Assembly (NCBI RefSeq): GCF_007859855.1
Contig: NZ_SJPK01000004.1
Coordinates: 375,646-439,645, forward strand
DNA: 64,000 nucleotides
Direction of reading: 5' to 3'
DNA from: Allorhodopirellula solitaria
Lineage (GTDB): Bacteria > Planctomycetota > Planctomycetia > Pirellulales > Pirellulaceae
Positions 1 to 9,475 of this stretch are shown here, piece by piece. The notes under the pieces were generated by a model. That model made no database searches and had not been told where the DNA came from. It saw only the letters and a list, made by a program, of their open reading frames with translations. Numbering within the stretch: the first letter of the stretch is position 1; each line of letters opens with the position of its first letter. The position numbers and the translations under genes were made by a program.

Positions 1-740
1 TCGTAGGCAACGATCTTGGACTGTTCGTCCAGCATGACCGACTGAAAACGACCATAGGGGCATGCCAGCGTACACATCTGTTCGCGAAAATACAGAAAGT
101 CAAACATCATCAATGCCGTCACGCCTGCCATGACAAGAAATGCCGATGGGTTCTCCAGCGGTGATGTCCGCACCCACTCCGCCAAGCGGTCGGTACCGAC
201 AAAATACGCTAGAAACGTATGGGCCAGAAACATGCAGAGCAAGAGATAGACGATGATCCGCCCGATACTACGCAACCCACCCATGTCTGCCTTCGGCTTA
301 CCACCGCGGCCGACCGTGCCCTCAAAAAAACGATCAATCGGCCGGAACAGGAACTCCATGTAGACCGTCTGTGGACACGCCCATCCGCACCATGCCCGGC
401 CCGCGATCGCCGTGACCAGCACAATGGAAATGAAAACCGCCAGCATCCCAAAGGCGAGAATCAAACTATCGGTGGGATAGAAAGTTTTCCCCAAGACCGT
501 CAATTGGCGGGAAACCAGGTCCATCAGTACGACGGGTTTGCCACCGATCCGCAGATGGGGAATCAAGACAAAAACCACCATCAACAGATAAGCGACCACA
601 CGACGCTTCTTCCACCACTGGCCCATCGAGAGCCGGGGTCGCAACCAACGGCGGCTGCCATCGGCCTCCATCGTGCTGAGCACATCGTCGGCGGCAGCAG
701 CCCACTCCTCGTGAATCGAATCGGTTTGGTGGTTGCTCAT
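1..740 (-). CDS. ccoG: Cytochrome c oxidase accessory protein CcoG (partial, runs off left edge)
   Basis: Polyferredoxin-type membrane protein required to mature cbb3 oxidase, proposed to handle copper for the CuB site. The reading frame opens at ATG 740 (MSNHQTDSIHEEW) and stays open to base 1, so about 246 N-terminal residues are visible. It contains membrane segments, the family motif GRAWCGWACPQTVYMEF and a second CTLACPYGRFQSV stretch. Both are cysteine clusters typical of CcoG/FixG/RdxA. The C-terminal ferredoxin domain lies outside the window. It sits 18 bases after ccoP, in the same order as other cco clusters. The assignment is secure; the gene is cut only by the window edge. Confidence 0.93.
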   Translation of the reverse strand, partial: MSNHQTDSIHEEWAAAADDVLSTMEADGSRRWLRPRLSMGQWWKKRRVVAYLLMVVFVLIPHLRIGGKPVVLMDLVSRQLTVLGKTFYPTDSLILAFGMLAVFISIVLVTAIAGRAWCGWACPQTVYMEFLFRPIDRFFEGTVGRGGKPKADMGGLRSIGRIIVYLLLCMFLAHTFLAYFVGTDRLAEWVRTSPLENPSAFLVMAGVTALMMFDFLYFREQMCTLACPYGRFQSVMLDEQSKIVAY

Positions 741-758
741 GGGAATCTCGCCAGCTTG

Positions 759-1397
759 CTAAGAATCGTCGGCGGGGGCGTCCTCGTCGCTCACGGTTAG
801 TTCAGGCCATGGTGGGATCGTTTTTCCCTCGGGACCGCGGGGCCCATCTAAATCCATGCCTCGCAGACTCGCGACGTAGGCGGAGACCAACACGACCTCA
901 TTGGGATGCAATCGATTGGACCATTTCGGCATCGCTCCCGCTGCAGCACCGTTGTTGATGACGCTGGCGATGTCTTCAATATGCGTGACGTTTTTGTATA
1001 CATCATCCGTCAGGTTCGGGCCGACTTTGCCCTCGCCGTCGCGGCCATGACAGGAGACACAGTGCGTCTGGAAGACGATACTGCCCACCCGGCGCCAACT
1101 GTCCTCGTACATATACTTCACGATGGTTTCCGCGGTCGGTTGCAGTTCACCAATCTCTTCGAACTGCAGTCGCGTGTTGTCAGCCAATGCGACTGAGTAG
1201 GTCTCTTCAATCGAACGGCCAGGCGTACCGCCGTGGTAATAAATCCAGTACGGAGGGCAGAATGCGATCGAGGCTACAAAGATCCACTTCCACCAACCGG
1301 GCAAGGGATTGTCAAATTCCTCGATGCCGTCGTAGACGTGTCCGGTGGTGTGCTCATCGTCGGCATCATGCGTTGGGTCGGGAGTCGTCGTATTCAT
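759..1397 (-). CDS. ccoP: cbb3 oxidase subunit CcoP, single-haem form
   Basis: Membrane-anchored cytochrome c subunit that passes electrons into the cbb3 oxidase. 212 residues: one membrane helix near residues 35-55 (WWKWIFVASIAFCPPYWIYY), then one cytochrome c domain with CVSCH near residue 113 and a later methionine (AMPKW) as candidate axial ligand. The classic proteobacterial CcoP is nearly 300 residues with two CxxCH motifs; only one is present here, so this is a short form. Its start overlaps the end of the preceding ccoQ-like gene by 4 bases, which suggests translational coupling. A generic c-type cytochrome is the alternative, but position and the N-terminal anchor favour CcoP. Confidence 0.88.
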   Translation of the reverse strand: MNTTTPDPTHDADDEHTTGHVYDGIEEFDNPLPGWWKWIFVASIAFCPPYWIYYHGGTPGRSIEETYSVALADNTRLQFEEIGELQPTAETIVKYMYEDSWRRVGSIVFQTHCVSCHGRDGEGKVGPNLTDDVYKNVTHIEDIASVINNGAAAGAMPKWSNRLHPNEVVLVSAYVASLRGMDLDGPRGPEGKTIPPWPELTVSDEDAPADDS

Positions 1398-1570
1398 GAA
1401 CGGGGATCCTCCACGTCATCGGAAAGTGGGATCGAGGCAAAACGATCCGAGGCATCCTGGCTCAGCCGGAGGGTGCCGTACGTGATCGTTGCAAACGCCA
1501 CCACGAACAACGCCAAAGCCCATTCGGCGCAAACCGAATAGTCCAACGCACATACTAAATCTTTGATCAT
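1394..1570 (-). CDS. ccoQ: Small CcoQ/FixQ-like subunit
   Basis: 58-residue protein from ATG 1570 (MIKDLVCALDYSVCAEW), with one hydrophobic helix (ALALFVVAFATITYGTL) and a short polar tail. CcoQ is a one-helix subunit that stabilises cbb3 oxidase. A GGAAGGA Shine-Dalgarno lies about 9 bases before ATG 1570, which is why this start is preferred over an upstream ATG at 1603. Placement between ccoNO and ccoP supports the call, because sequence conservation in this family is low. The 128 bases between it and ccoNO show nothing recognisable. Confidence 0.75.
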   Translation of the reverse strand: MIKDLVCALDYSVCAEWALALFVVAFATITYGTLRLSQDASDRFASIPLSDDVEDPRS

Positions 1571-1698
1571 TCGTCTTGATCCTTCCAAGTGAGTCGGTGG
1601 CACGCGCCGCCGTTGTCTGTGAGTGAGTCTATCATGGGTTGGCGGCCCCGGCCTGAACGCGATCGCCGTGGCGATCGGCCGGAACCGTCCGCTTCTCG

Positions 1699-4053
1699 CT
1701 ACGATTGATCGTCAGCGGTATCGCCCGCCCCCATCGCAGTCTGTTCTTCGGAGTCCGCCTCAGACGCGGTTCCCTCCGCTGCCGTCTCCGGCGTTTCCTC
1801 TGCAAACAAATCGATGCCGACCCGCTGCAGATAAGCGATCAACGCCACCGCTTGTTTCTCGTACGTCTTGGCTGGGCCACCCTGCTCGACAATCTCTGCG
1901 GCGATCCGCTCCGCCTGACGCATTGCTACGGCGGCGGTGTCGTTGAGATCTTCGTCGGTATACTCAGCTCCAAGATACGCTGCCGCCTGGACATGGGGCG
2001 CGATCGCGTCGTATTTCATGTCCTCGGTCAACAGGTGCACGTAACTCGGCATGACCGATCCCGGCGAAACGTTCTCGGGGTTTTCGAAGTGGGTCCAGTG
2101 CCAAAAACTACTCTGCTTGCCCCCCTCCCGCGCCAAGTCAGGACCGATCCGCCGACTGCCCCACTGGAACGGTCGGTCGTAGATACCCTCGCCTGGTTTG
2201 CTGTATTCACCATAGCGTTTCGTCTCAGAAACCATCGGGCGAATCTGTTGGGAATGACAGTTGTAACAGCCCTCGGAGACATAGATATGCCGTCCCGCGA
2301 GTTCCAGCGGTGTGTACGGTTTGACCGTGGCAATCGTGGGCACATTATTGCGGATCAAGAAGGCTGGGATCGCTTCGAAAAGCGTCGCCACGATAACCGC
2401 CAACGTGACCAGCACCGTGAACTTCACCGGCAGCCGCTCCCATCGCCGGTGCCAACCCATCCAGGCAAACGATTCAATTTTCTTGCTCATCTCCAGCACT
2501 GCCACGCCCTCAAGTGGGCTCTGACGCGGCTTGCCCGGTGCGTGGTACTCGTCGCTCAAACGCGGCGCCGAGATCACGGGCACCTCGTACTCCGAAGGAC
2601 GATGCAACCAAGTCATCAGCGCGTTGACACCGAGCATCACCACACCGCTGAAATACATCAATCCACCGACAACGCGCAACCACCACAGCGGCACGATCGA
2701 TTGAGTCGTTTCGATGAAGTCCGGATACATCAGGTGCCCGGTGTCGTCCATCGCACGCCACATCCAGCCCTGCATCAAGCCAGCGGCATAGATGGGGACG
2801 ATATACAAGAGAATGCCCAGCGTGCCGATCCAGAAATGGAGGCTGACAAGTTTCTCGTTCCAAATCTTCGTCTGGAAAATCCGAGGCATCAGCCAATACA
2901 GCATGCCGAACGCCATGAACCCGTTCCATCCCAAGGCACCAGCATGCACGTGAGCGATCGTCCAGTCCGTGTAGTGCGTAAACGCGTTGATCGATTTAAC
3001 CGACAGAGCCGGGCCTTCAAACGTGGCCATGCCGTAGAACGTGACACCGACAACGTAGAACTTCAGCACCGGGTCGGTAGCCACCTTATGCCACGCCCCC
3101 CGAAGTGTCAGCAGACCGTTGAGCATCCCCCCCCAACTCGGCATCCACAGCATCACGCTGAAGAGCATCCCCAGCGTGCTGGCCCATTCGGGCAACGACG
3201 TGAAGTGCAGGTGGTGTGGGCCAGCCCAAATGTAGATGAACACCAACGACCAGAAGTGGATGATACTCAACCGGTAACTGAACACCGGTCGCTCAGCAGC
3301 CTTCGGTAGGAAGTAATACATCAACCCCAGGAACGGCGTTGTTAAGAAAAACGCCACCGCGTTGTGGCCGTACCACCACTGCATGAACGCGTCTTGCACA
3401 CCGGCATAGATGGGAATGCTCGCCCAAGTTCCGATCGGCACTACCAGATTATTGAAAATGTGCAGCAGCGCAACCGTCACGATGGTGGCGATGTAAAACC
3501 ACAGAGCCACGTACATGTGGCGTTCCCGGCGATGAATCAGGGTCATCAAGAAGTTACCGCCGAAGACGAACAACCAGATAACGGCGATCAAAATGTCGAT
3601 CGGCCACTCGAGTTCCGCGTACTCTTTACTCTGCGTGATCCCCAGCGGCAGCGTGATCGCGGCCAACACGATGATCAGCTGCCAGCCCCAAAAGTGGATA
3701 CGACTGAGGGCATCGCTCCACATCCGCGCCTTGCATAGACGCTGTGTGCTGTAATAGACAGCGGCGAAAATGGCATTGCCCGCGAATGCAAAAATCGCGG
3801 CGTTGGTGTGCAGCGGTCGCAGTCGGGCAAAATTAATCCACTCCAAACCGCTCGAAATACCCGGCAAGACCAAGAGCACGGCAACGGTCAGACCAACGAA
3901 TGTGGCCACCAACCCCCACACGATCGTGGCGGCAGCAAACATCCGCACAATCGAATCGTCATAGGAGAATTGTTCCATGCGGCCCGCATCAGTCGCAGCA
4001 TGGCTATCGCCAGATCCGCCCTGCGGGACATCGGTCGACGTCACTGTCGCCAT
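1699..4053 (-). CDS. ccoNO: Fused cbb3 oxidase subunits I and II (CcoN-CcoO)
   Basis: 784-residue fusion. Residues about 35-500 are CcoN, the haem-copper catalytic subunit. Visible ligand regions are RPLHTNAAIFAF, QWWYGHNAVAF, WAGPHHLHFTSLP (two adjacent His) and TIAHVHAGALGW. A linker and a new membrane helix (VKFTVLVTLAVIVATLFEAIP) lead into CcoO, a mono-haem c domain with CYNCHSQQIRP near residue 594. The acidic tail is probably disordered. CcoN and CcoO are separate in most proteobacteria; a fusion fixes their 1:1 ratio. GAGGAAAAAA directly before ATG 4053 is a strong ribosome site. First gene of the cco run; no clear FNR-type operator was found upstream. Confidence 0.95.
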   Translation of the reverse strand: MATVTSTDVPQGGSGDSHAATDAGRMEQFSYDDSIVRMFAAATIVWGLVATFVGLTVAVLLVLPGISSGLEWINFARLRPLHTNAAIFAFAGNAIFAAVYYSTQRLCKARMWSDALSRIHFWGWQLIIVLAAITLPLGITQSKEYAELEWPIDILIAVIWLFVFGGNFLMTLIHRRERHMYVALWFYIATIVTVALLHIFNNLVVPIGTWASIPIYAGVQDAFMQWWYGHNAVAFFLTTPFLGLMYYFLPKAAERPVFSYRLSIIHFWSLVFIYIWAGPHHLHFTSLPEWASTLGMLFSVMLWMPSWGGMLNGLLTLRGAWHKVATDPVLKFYVVGVTFYGMATFEGPALSVKSINAFTHYTDWTIAHVHAGALGWNGFMAFGMLYWLMPRIFQTKIWNEKLVSLHFWIGTLGILLYIVPIYAAGLMQGWMWRAMDDTGHLMYPDFIETTQSIVPLWWLRVVGGLMYFSGVVMLGVNALMTWLHRPSEYEVPVISAPRLSDEYHAPGKPRQSPLEGVAVLEMSKKIESFAWMGWHRRWERLPVKFTVLVTLAVIVATLFEAIPAFLIRNNVPTIATVKPYTPLELAGRHIYVSEGCYNCHSQQIRPMVSETKRYGEYSKPGEGIYDRPFQWGSRRIGPDLAREGGKQSSFWHWTHFENPENVSPGSVMPSYVHLLTEDMKYDAIAPHVQAAAYLGAEYTDEDLNDTAAVAMRQAERIAAEIVEQGGPAKTYEKQAVALIAYLQRVGIDLFAEETPETAAEGTASEADSEEQTAMGAGDTADDQS

Positions 4054-4252
4054 TTTTTTCCTCGGTGTCGAAACGAATAGAAGCGTCCCAGAAGACGCCT
4101 TGAAACGGGGCCGCGATTAAGCTCGCTGAACAATTTCCGTATTCTAGCAGAACGTTTTTCGCCGTGGGGGGAGGCGGTCAATTCGCCGCATGCGTTTTAT
4201 GAGAAATCGAAGCAGAGTTCACGGCCTCAGGTCCACTGCCTGCCGCCGACCT

Positions 4253-4699
4253 TCAAATCGCGACGCCGCGTACCTTCAAGAACCCTGAGATCGCGACAAT
4301 GATCGCCGCGAGAATCACAATCACGCTGAGCCATTTCTTCCGGTTCGCTCGCATCCCTTCCGTCGCCGCGCTGCGGCCCACCAGCACCGATGCGAAGAAG
4401 AAGATCGCGAAAGCGATGAGCATCTTCGTCCCTAGCAAGCCGTGGTACAGCCCATCGCCCTTGTGATCCGGCATGGCACGGAAGTAGTTGTAGAACCCAC
4501 TGACCAAAAACAGCAAAATGCCACCGTGAATGAACCGCTTCCAGCGACCATTGATCGCCGCGGCGAACTGCGTCCGAGCATCGTCTGAAAGCGTTTTCAG
4601 CGAGGGCAACAGCACGCACAGCGTGAACACACTGCCGCCAACCAACGTGATCGCTGTGGCGATGTGGACGATGCGGGAGATCGTATCGAGTAGTTGCAT
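4253..4699 (-). CDS. Four-helix membrane protein, CopD-like
   Basis: 148 residues with four predicted membrane helices: ITLVGGSVFTLCVLLPSL, HGGILLFLVSGFYNYF, GTKMLIAFAIFFFASVLVG and LSVIVILAAIIVAISGFL. Its layout (His near residue 12, His in the second helix, a lysine or arginine after TM3) resembles the small CopD/YozB-like membrane family, which sometimes binds haem or acts in copper handling. Lying between the cbb3 genes and rsmD would suit a role near respiration, but that is inference. The 199 bases between it and ccoNO hold no gene. Function unknown. Confidence 0.75.
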   Translation of the reverse strand: MQLLDTISRIVHIATAITLVGGSVFTLCVLLPSLKTLSDDARTQFAAAINGRWKRFIHGGILLFLVSGFYNYFRAMPDHKGDGLYHGLLGTKMLIAFAIFFFASVLVGRSAATEGMRANRKKWLSVIVILAAIIVAISGFLKVRGVAI

Positions 4700-4720
4700 G
4701 ATGTTTCCTAGGAGGGGGCT

Positions 4721-5386
4721 TTAAATCTCTAGCGAATCGGGCAGGTTCAACCCACAGTGGTTGCCGGGCTCGATGAAAGCGAGGCGGGTGATCCCGTACA
4801 CGCGGACGTCCCAGTCACCGGGAGGCAAGCGGTCAGTGTCGAAGGTATGGTCCGTCTCAGCAACCAAAATGCTGCCCGGTGGCGCGTGACTTTGCACCCG
4901 CCGGATGATCGCCGAGAGTTTGGGAAACATCTCAGGGTCCGTCCAGAATCGATACGGCGGGCTGAGGAAGACCACCCACGGGGTGTCGTCTTCGCCACTG
5001 CACTGCAGCAACCGATTGGCAACGGCGAACGCATCGCCCTGGACGAGCGTGAATTTGCTTTCCAAATCGAGGTGATCGACGGTCTTGCGGATCTGCTCAG
5101 CCGCCTTGCGGACCGGTTCGACGGCAACCGCTCGGACCGCTCCGCGACTGATCGCCTCAAACGCCAACACACCCGTCCCAGCGAACAGGTCAAAGGCGGT
5201 GGTCCCTCGGATACCCCGGCCAAGAATATTGAACAGGTTCTCCCGCACGCTATCACGCATCGGCCGCGTGAACTCCTCGCCGTGGTACGTCACCGTCCGG
5301 CCGCCCATGTCGCCGCCGATAATCCGCAGCTTCGTGGCCTTGGGCTTCGCCGTCCCTTTGGGTTTGGTTCGAGAATTTGATTTCAT
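4721..5386 (-). CDS. rsmD: 16S rRNA (guanine966-N2)-methyltransferase RsmD
   Basis: SAM-dependent methyltransferase acting on G966 of 16S rRNA in the assembled small subunit. From ATG 5386 (MKSNSRTKPKG) it has a lysine-rich tail, then RIIGGDMGGR, RPMRDSVRENLFNIL, the SAM-binding DLFAGTGVLAFEAISRGA and the catalytic-loop motif LSPPYRF. Most RsmD proteins have DPPY; serine in place of the Asp is a small oddity. A start at 5419 would overlap the end of purL, so 5386, just after the purL stop, is preferred. Probably co-transcribed with purL. Confidence 0.93.
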   Translation of the reverse strand: MKSNSRTKPKGTAKPKATKLRIIGGDMGGRTVTYHGEEFTRPMRDSVRENLFNILGRGIRGTTAFDLFAGTGVLAFEAISRGAVRAVAVEPVRKAAEQIRKTVDHLDLESKFTLVQGDAFAVANRLLQCSGEDDTPWVVFLSPPYRFWTDPEMFPKLSAIIRRVQSHAPPGSILVAETDHTFDTDRLPPGDWDVRVYGITRLAFIEPGNHCGLNLPDSLEI

Positions 5387-5391
5387 GCGAT

Positions 5392-8300
5392 TCAGTGCCA
5401 ATCCAGAGGTGCTTGCCATGCCGATTTCGCAGCCGCGATCTCAACGTCGAGGACCACGTCATCGCCATCTTCGATCTGCACAGTCGTTCCGGACGTCACT
5501 TCGCCGAGTCGCGTCAGCGGCACACCCGCCCCGCTCATTCGCTCGCTCACTGCAGCGACCTGGTCGGGCGCGACCTCGATCAAGAACCGGGTGTTGGATT
5601 CACTGAAGAGAATTTCGCTGCTTGTCAGTGGGTCACCCTCGCCGTCGGTACGTGAGACATCGGCGAGCGAAAGCTCCAGACCGAGCCCGCCCGCGAGAGA
5701 CATCTCGACGGCCGCGACGGCCAAACCGCCCTCGCTCAAATCGTGACAGGAGCGGATTTCACTGTTCATGATTGCCGCGTGGACGGTTGCGAATACTTCC
5801 TTGGCATAGACCGCGTCGACTCGCGGCACGTCGCCGCCGCTCACGTTCTCAACGAGACCGAAATGCGATCCTCCGAGTTCCCGCCGCGTCCGTCCAACGA
5901 GCATCAGCACATTGCCGGTCTCCTTGAGGTCCATGGTGATCGCCTTGCTGACGTCGGCGATCTGGCCCATCGCGCTGATCAAAAGGCTCGGCGGGATCGC
6001 GATCGTCTGCTTTTGACCGTCGTCACCGAAGTAACTGAACTCGTTATTGAGACTGTCCTTGCCGCTGACGAATGGGGTTTGAAGCACCACAGCCATGTCC
6101 TGGCATGCGATTGCACTGCGGACGAGTGAGCCGAGGGTTTCCGCCCGATCGGTGTAACCCCAACAGAAATTATCGAGGATCGCAATCTTGGCTGGATCGG
6201 CACCCACGGCGACGGCGTTTCGCATCGCCTCATCGATCGCGGACGTCGCCATGTGATAGGTATCAAAATCGCCGTAGTGGGGGTTCATTCCGCACGAGAT
6301 CACCAACCCGCGTTGGCTGTTGAGCTTAGGACGCACGACGGCGGCATCGCCCGGGCCATCGCACTGCGGGCCGACGAGCGGTTTGACAACGCTGCCCGCT
6401 TGCACTTCGTGATCGTACTGCCGGATCACCCAGTGCTTGCTCGCCACGTTGTAACTGCCCAGGATCGATAGCAGTGTTTGCGTGTTAGTGGCGGCATCGC
6501 GGCTCTCGATACCTAGCGGGGTTACCTGTGGAGGATGATAGACGGCGTCACGGATGACGGGAGGACGTCCATCGTGCAGAAATTCCATGGCCACGTCACC
6601 AACCATCTCGCCCTGATAGGTCAACTGCAGTCGGCCTGTCGGTACGAAGCGACCGATCGCCGCCGCCTCCACGCCTTCGCTCTCGCACAGCTCCCGCAGT
6701 TCATCCCACTTCGATTCGGGTACGGCAAAGACCATCCGCTCCTGGGCTTCGGAGATCCAGATTTCCGTGTAGGTCAGGCCATCGTATTTCAGCGGCGCTT
6801 TCTCCAGCCACACCTCGGCTCCAAGCTCCTCGCCCATCTCGCCGACGGCGCTACTGAACCCGCCCGCCCCACAATCGGTGACCGCGTTGTAGAGCCCCCG
6901 GTCACGGGCTTGCAGCAACACATCGAGGACCATCTTTTCCGTGATCGCGTTGCCGATCTGAACGGCGCCGCCGGACAGCGTTTCCGATTCACTCGTCAAT
7001 TCGGCGCTACTGAACGTGGCCCCGTGAATTCCATCGCGGCCGGTCCGCCCGCCAACCGCCACGATCAAATCGTTCGGCTTGACCTCTTTGTCCTCCATTC
7101 CCACCGGGATGATGCCGACGTTGCCGCAGTACACCAACGGATTGCCGAGATAACGACGATCGAAATAGACGGCGCCGTTGACCGTCGGGATGCCCATTCG
7201 GTTGCCATAATCGCGGACTCCCGAGACCACGCCCTGAATCACGCGGCGCGGATGCAAAACTCCCGGCGGCAGCTCATCAGGCGTCACGTCCGGTGGCGCG
7301 AAACAGAACACGTCGGTGTTGCAGATCGGCTTGGCACCCATGCCCGTGCCCATCGGATCGCGGATCACGCCGCCGATCCCCGTATTGGCACCGCCATAGG
7401 GTTCGAGCGCCGAGGGGTGGTTGTGCGTTTCGACCTTGAAACAAACATGGTCATCTTCATCGAAGGTGACGATGCCGGCGTTGTCCTTGAACACGCTCAC
7501 GCACCAATCGTCGTCGCCGAGCGTGCGGCGAATCGACTGCGTCGCAGCAAAGATCGTTTCCTTGAGCATGTTGTCGTATTGACGCTCGTCACCGTCAGCG
7601 GTGCCATCAGTTGCTGGACCACGATAATGGATGCGACCGGCCAGCGTTTTGTGACTGCAGTGTTCGGACCAAGTCTGCGCGATCGTTTCTAGCTCAATGT
7701 CGGTCGGATCCCGGTCGAGCGATGCGAAGTGGTCGCGGATCGTCTGCATTTCGACAAGTGTCAGATACAGTTGCCCTTCTTTGGACAGCTTTTCGAGCCC
7801 CGCGTCATCGAGACTGCGGATGGGGACCCGCACCAATTCGAATTGCCCCTGCGACCCCACGCCGAGCTCGTTCATCCGCAACGGGCCGACCACGAAGGTT
7901 TCGATCGAGTCATTGGAAAGTGCCCGGCGACAAATCGCATCGAGCCCGCTCTGGTCGACTCCCGAAATCCAGTACTTGCGGAAGGTCTTGACCGCCTCCG
8001 CATCGAGGCCGCTGTCGGCGAGAGCGTTCTGGGTGCTCGCGGCGACCGGATCCATCACCCCCGGCTTGCTCATCACATGGACCAGGTGCGGTTGGTCTTC
8101 CACACCGCGTTCGGCGAGGTTCTCCATCATCGACTCTGGCGGTTCGGACAACAGATCGCTGTCCCCGGGTTCATTCTCGCTGATTTGTCCCACGACAATC
8201 CGCTCGGTCACCGTGTCGGCCAACAGCGTCGCTGCGATCGAACGGGCCTGCTGCTCACTGATCTCGCCCTCGACGAGAAAACCTCGAGCCGCAGCAACGG

Positions 8301-8406
8301 TCAGGTCGCTGCCCAAACCGAGCTGGTAGATTTCGTCTGCAGTATGCAGTCCCATCCGGTCGAGCTGTTGCGGTGCCGGATGAATGTCGATTTGCCAAAG
8401 CGGCAT
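5392..8406 (-). CDS. purL: Phosphoribosylformylglycinamidine synthase, PurS-PurL fusion
   Basis: Fourth step of purine synthesis: ATP-dependent amination of FGAR to FGAM using ammonia from a PurQ glutaminase, which is not in this window. 1004 residues. The PurL core begins near residue 235 (IAQTWSEHCSHKTLAG) and carries FKVETHNHPSALEPYGGANTG and GCGAGGFSSAVGE-like motifs and the second AIRS-type half (SGKDSLNNEF, CHDLSEGGLAVA). The first about 200 residues look like two PurS-like units, residues 1-80 and about 100-200 (SKPGVMDPVAASTQNAL), instead of a separate purS gene. There is no C-terminal glutaminase domain, so it is not the 1.3-kb-residue enterobacterial form. Confidence 0.95.
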   Translation of the reverse strand: MPLWQIDIHPAPQQLDRMGLHTADEIYQLGLGSDLTVAAARGFLVEGEISEQQARSIAATLLADTVTERIVVGQISENEPGDSDLLSEPPESMMENLAERGVEDQPHLVHVMSKPGVMDPVAASTQNALADSGLDAEAVKTFRKYWISGVDQSGLDAICRRALSNDSIETFVVGPLRMNELGVGSQGQFELVRVPIRSLDDAGLEKLSKEGQLYLTLVEMQTIRDHFASLDRDPTDIELETIAQTWSEHCSHKTLAGRIHYRGPATDGTADGDERQYDNMLKETIFAATQSIRRTLGDDDWCVSVFKDNAGIVTFDEDDHVCFKVETHNHPSALEPYGGANTGIGGVIRDPMGTGMGAKPICNTDVFCFAPPDVTPDELPPGVLHPRRVIQGVVSGVRDYGNRMGIPTVNGAVYFDRRYLGNPLVYCGNVGIIPVGMEDKEVKPNDLIVAVGGRTGRDGIHGATFSSAELTSESETLSGGAVQIGNAITEKMVLDVLLQARDRGLYNAVTDCGAGGFSSAVGEMGEELGAEVWLEKAPLKYDGLTYTEIWISEAQERMVFAVPESKWDELRELCESEGVEAAAIGRFVPTGRLQLTYQGEMVGDVAMEFLHDGRPPVIRDAVYHPPQVTPLGIESRDAATNTQTLLSILGSYNVASKHWVIRQYDHEVQAGSVVKPLVGPQCDGPGDAAVVRPKLNSQRGLVISCGMNPHYGDFDTYHMATSAIDEAMRNAVAVGADPAKIAILDNFCWGYTDRAETLGSLVRSAIACQDMAVVLQTPFVSGKDSLNNEFSYFGDDGQKQTIAIPPSLLISAMGQIADVSKAITMDLKETGNVLMLVGRTRRELGGSHFGLVENVSGGDVPRVDAVYAKEVFATVHAAIMNSEIRSCHDLSEGGLAVAAVEMSLAGGLGLELSLADVSRTDGEGDPLTSSEILFSESNTRFLIEVAPDQVAAVSERMSGAGVPLTRLGEVTSGTTVQIEDGDDVVLDVEIAAAKSAWQAPLDWH

Positions 8407-8442
8407 GTCTGGAACTCGATTTTGGGAGAAGAAAGGAGAGTT

Positions 8443-9447
8443 TTAACGTGGAGGATGGATGTTCGGGGGCGGGACGGTTTTGACGGCCTTTGCTGGAGCG
8501 GATGGGTTCCGCGGCGGCCGGGCCGATTCGCGTTGCTGGCGGGCTGCTCGGAGGTACTCGGTCAGGGCCTCGTCGTCGGCGGTTTCGATGATCTCGACTA
8601 ACCGCGACAAATCTTGTGCCGCCGCCTGCATTGCTGCAAGGATAGCGGCTCGATTTTCAGTCACGATCGAGGTCCACAAGCCTTCGTCGCCCGCGGCAAT
8701 CCGCGTGGTATCGAGCCAACCGCGGCCAACCAACGCGATCGCCTCGTCAGGAACCTGCCGGGCCACCATGGCTGAAATCAGGTGGGGGGCGTGCGACGTC
8801 ACTGCCATCATCTCGTCGTGCTGTTGTGGAGACAAACGGCGTGTCCGGCCTCCGGTCGATCTCCAAAACTGATCGACGGCGTCGACCGCGCCTGCGACCT
8901 CGTGGCCCGACGGGGTGATCACGATCGATTTTTGATCGAACAGGTCGTCACGAGCAAACTCGATCCCCGTTTTCTCACTGCCGGCGATCGGATGCGCCGC
9001 GACAAACCGGGTCGCCGCACGCGGGGCCGCTGCCACCGCGTCGACAATACCACGCTTGGTGCTGCCGACGTCCGTGATCAACACGTTGGGGCACTCCTTG
9101 GCGACTTCGATCGCGTACTGAGCAATCCGGTCCACTGGGGTGGCAATGACTACCAGGTCCGCCAGCCTCGAGGCCTCGACGAAATCGTCCGAGACCGCAT
9201 CGACCAAGTCATGATTGATCGCAAATTCGCGGGTTTCGGGCCGCCGCCCCCAACCGATCACGCGAGGACTGGCTTCGCCGACGGATCTTCGCAGCGATTT
9301 CGCGACGCTCCCACCGAGCAACCCCAGCCCGATCACAGCGACTGTGCGGATGGGAGACGACGACGATTCGTTAGCAAAATCTGAGATATTCACGCGCAGC
9401 AGAATATCGCATCGGACAGACCAAGCCCAGTCCTCTGGCGAGAGCAT
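8443..9447 (-). CDS. tyrA: Prephenate/arogenate dehydrogenase
   Basis: NAD(P)-dependent oxidative decarboxylation of prephenate (or arogenate) in tyrosine synthesis. The Rossmann motif VIGLGLLGGSVAKSL is near residue 37. Further family marks are VIATPVDRI, ITDVGSTKRGIVDA, FVAAHPIAGSEKTGIEFA and the helical C-terminal domain with VTSHAPHLISAMVA. No ACT or chorismate mutase domain. The ATG at 9447 gives an 18-residue extension; a GTG at 9393 (NISDFANES) would give a more typical N-terminus, and neither has a convincing ribosome site. The last 45 residues are Pro/Arg-rich and probably disordered. It lies 28 bases after the kinase gene on the same strand. Confidence 0.92.
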   Translation of the reverse strand: MLSPEDWAWSVRCDILLRVNISDFANESSSSPIRTVAVIGLGLLGGSVAKSLRRSVGEASPRVIGWGRRPETREFAINHDLVDAVSDDFVEASRLADLVVIATPVDRIAQYAIEVAKECPNVLITDVGSTKRGIVDAVAAAPRAATRFVAAHPIAGSEKTGIEFARDDLFDQKSIVITPSGHEVAGAVDAVDQFWRSTGGRTRRLSPQQHDEMMAVTSHAPHLISAMVARQVPDEAIALVGRGWLDTTRIAAGDEGLWTSIVTENRAAILAAMQAAAQDLSRLVEIIETADDEALTEYLRAARQQRESARPPRNPSAPAKAVKTVPPPNIHPPR

Positions 9448-9475
9448 CCCCTACAAAACAGCAGACTTCCGGCTC

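Noticed and set aside
1705-3309. 534-residue open frame antisense to ccoNO
   Set aside because: Arg/His-rich translation without family features; the opposite strand encodes a complete oxidase subunit. GC-rich third positions produce such frames.
6535-7692. 385-residue frame antisense to purL
   Set aside because: No family features; purL is intact across it.
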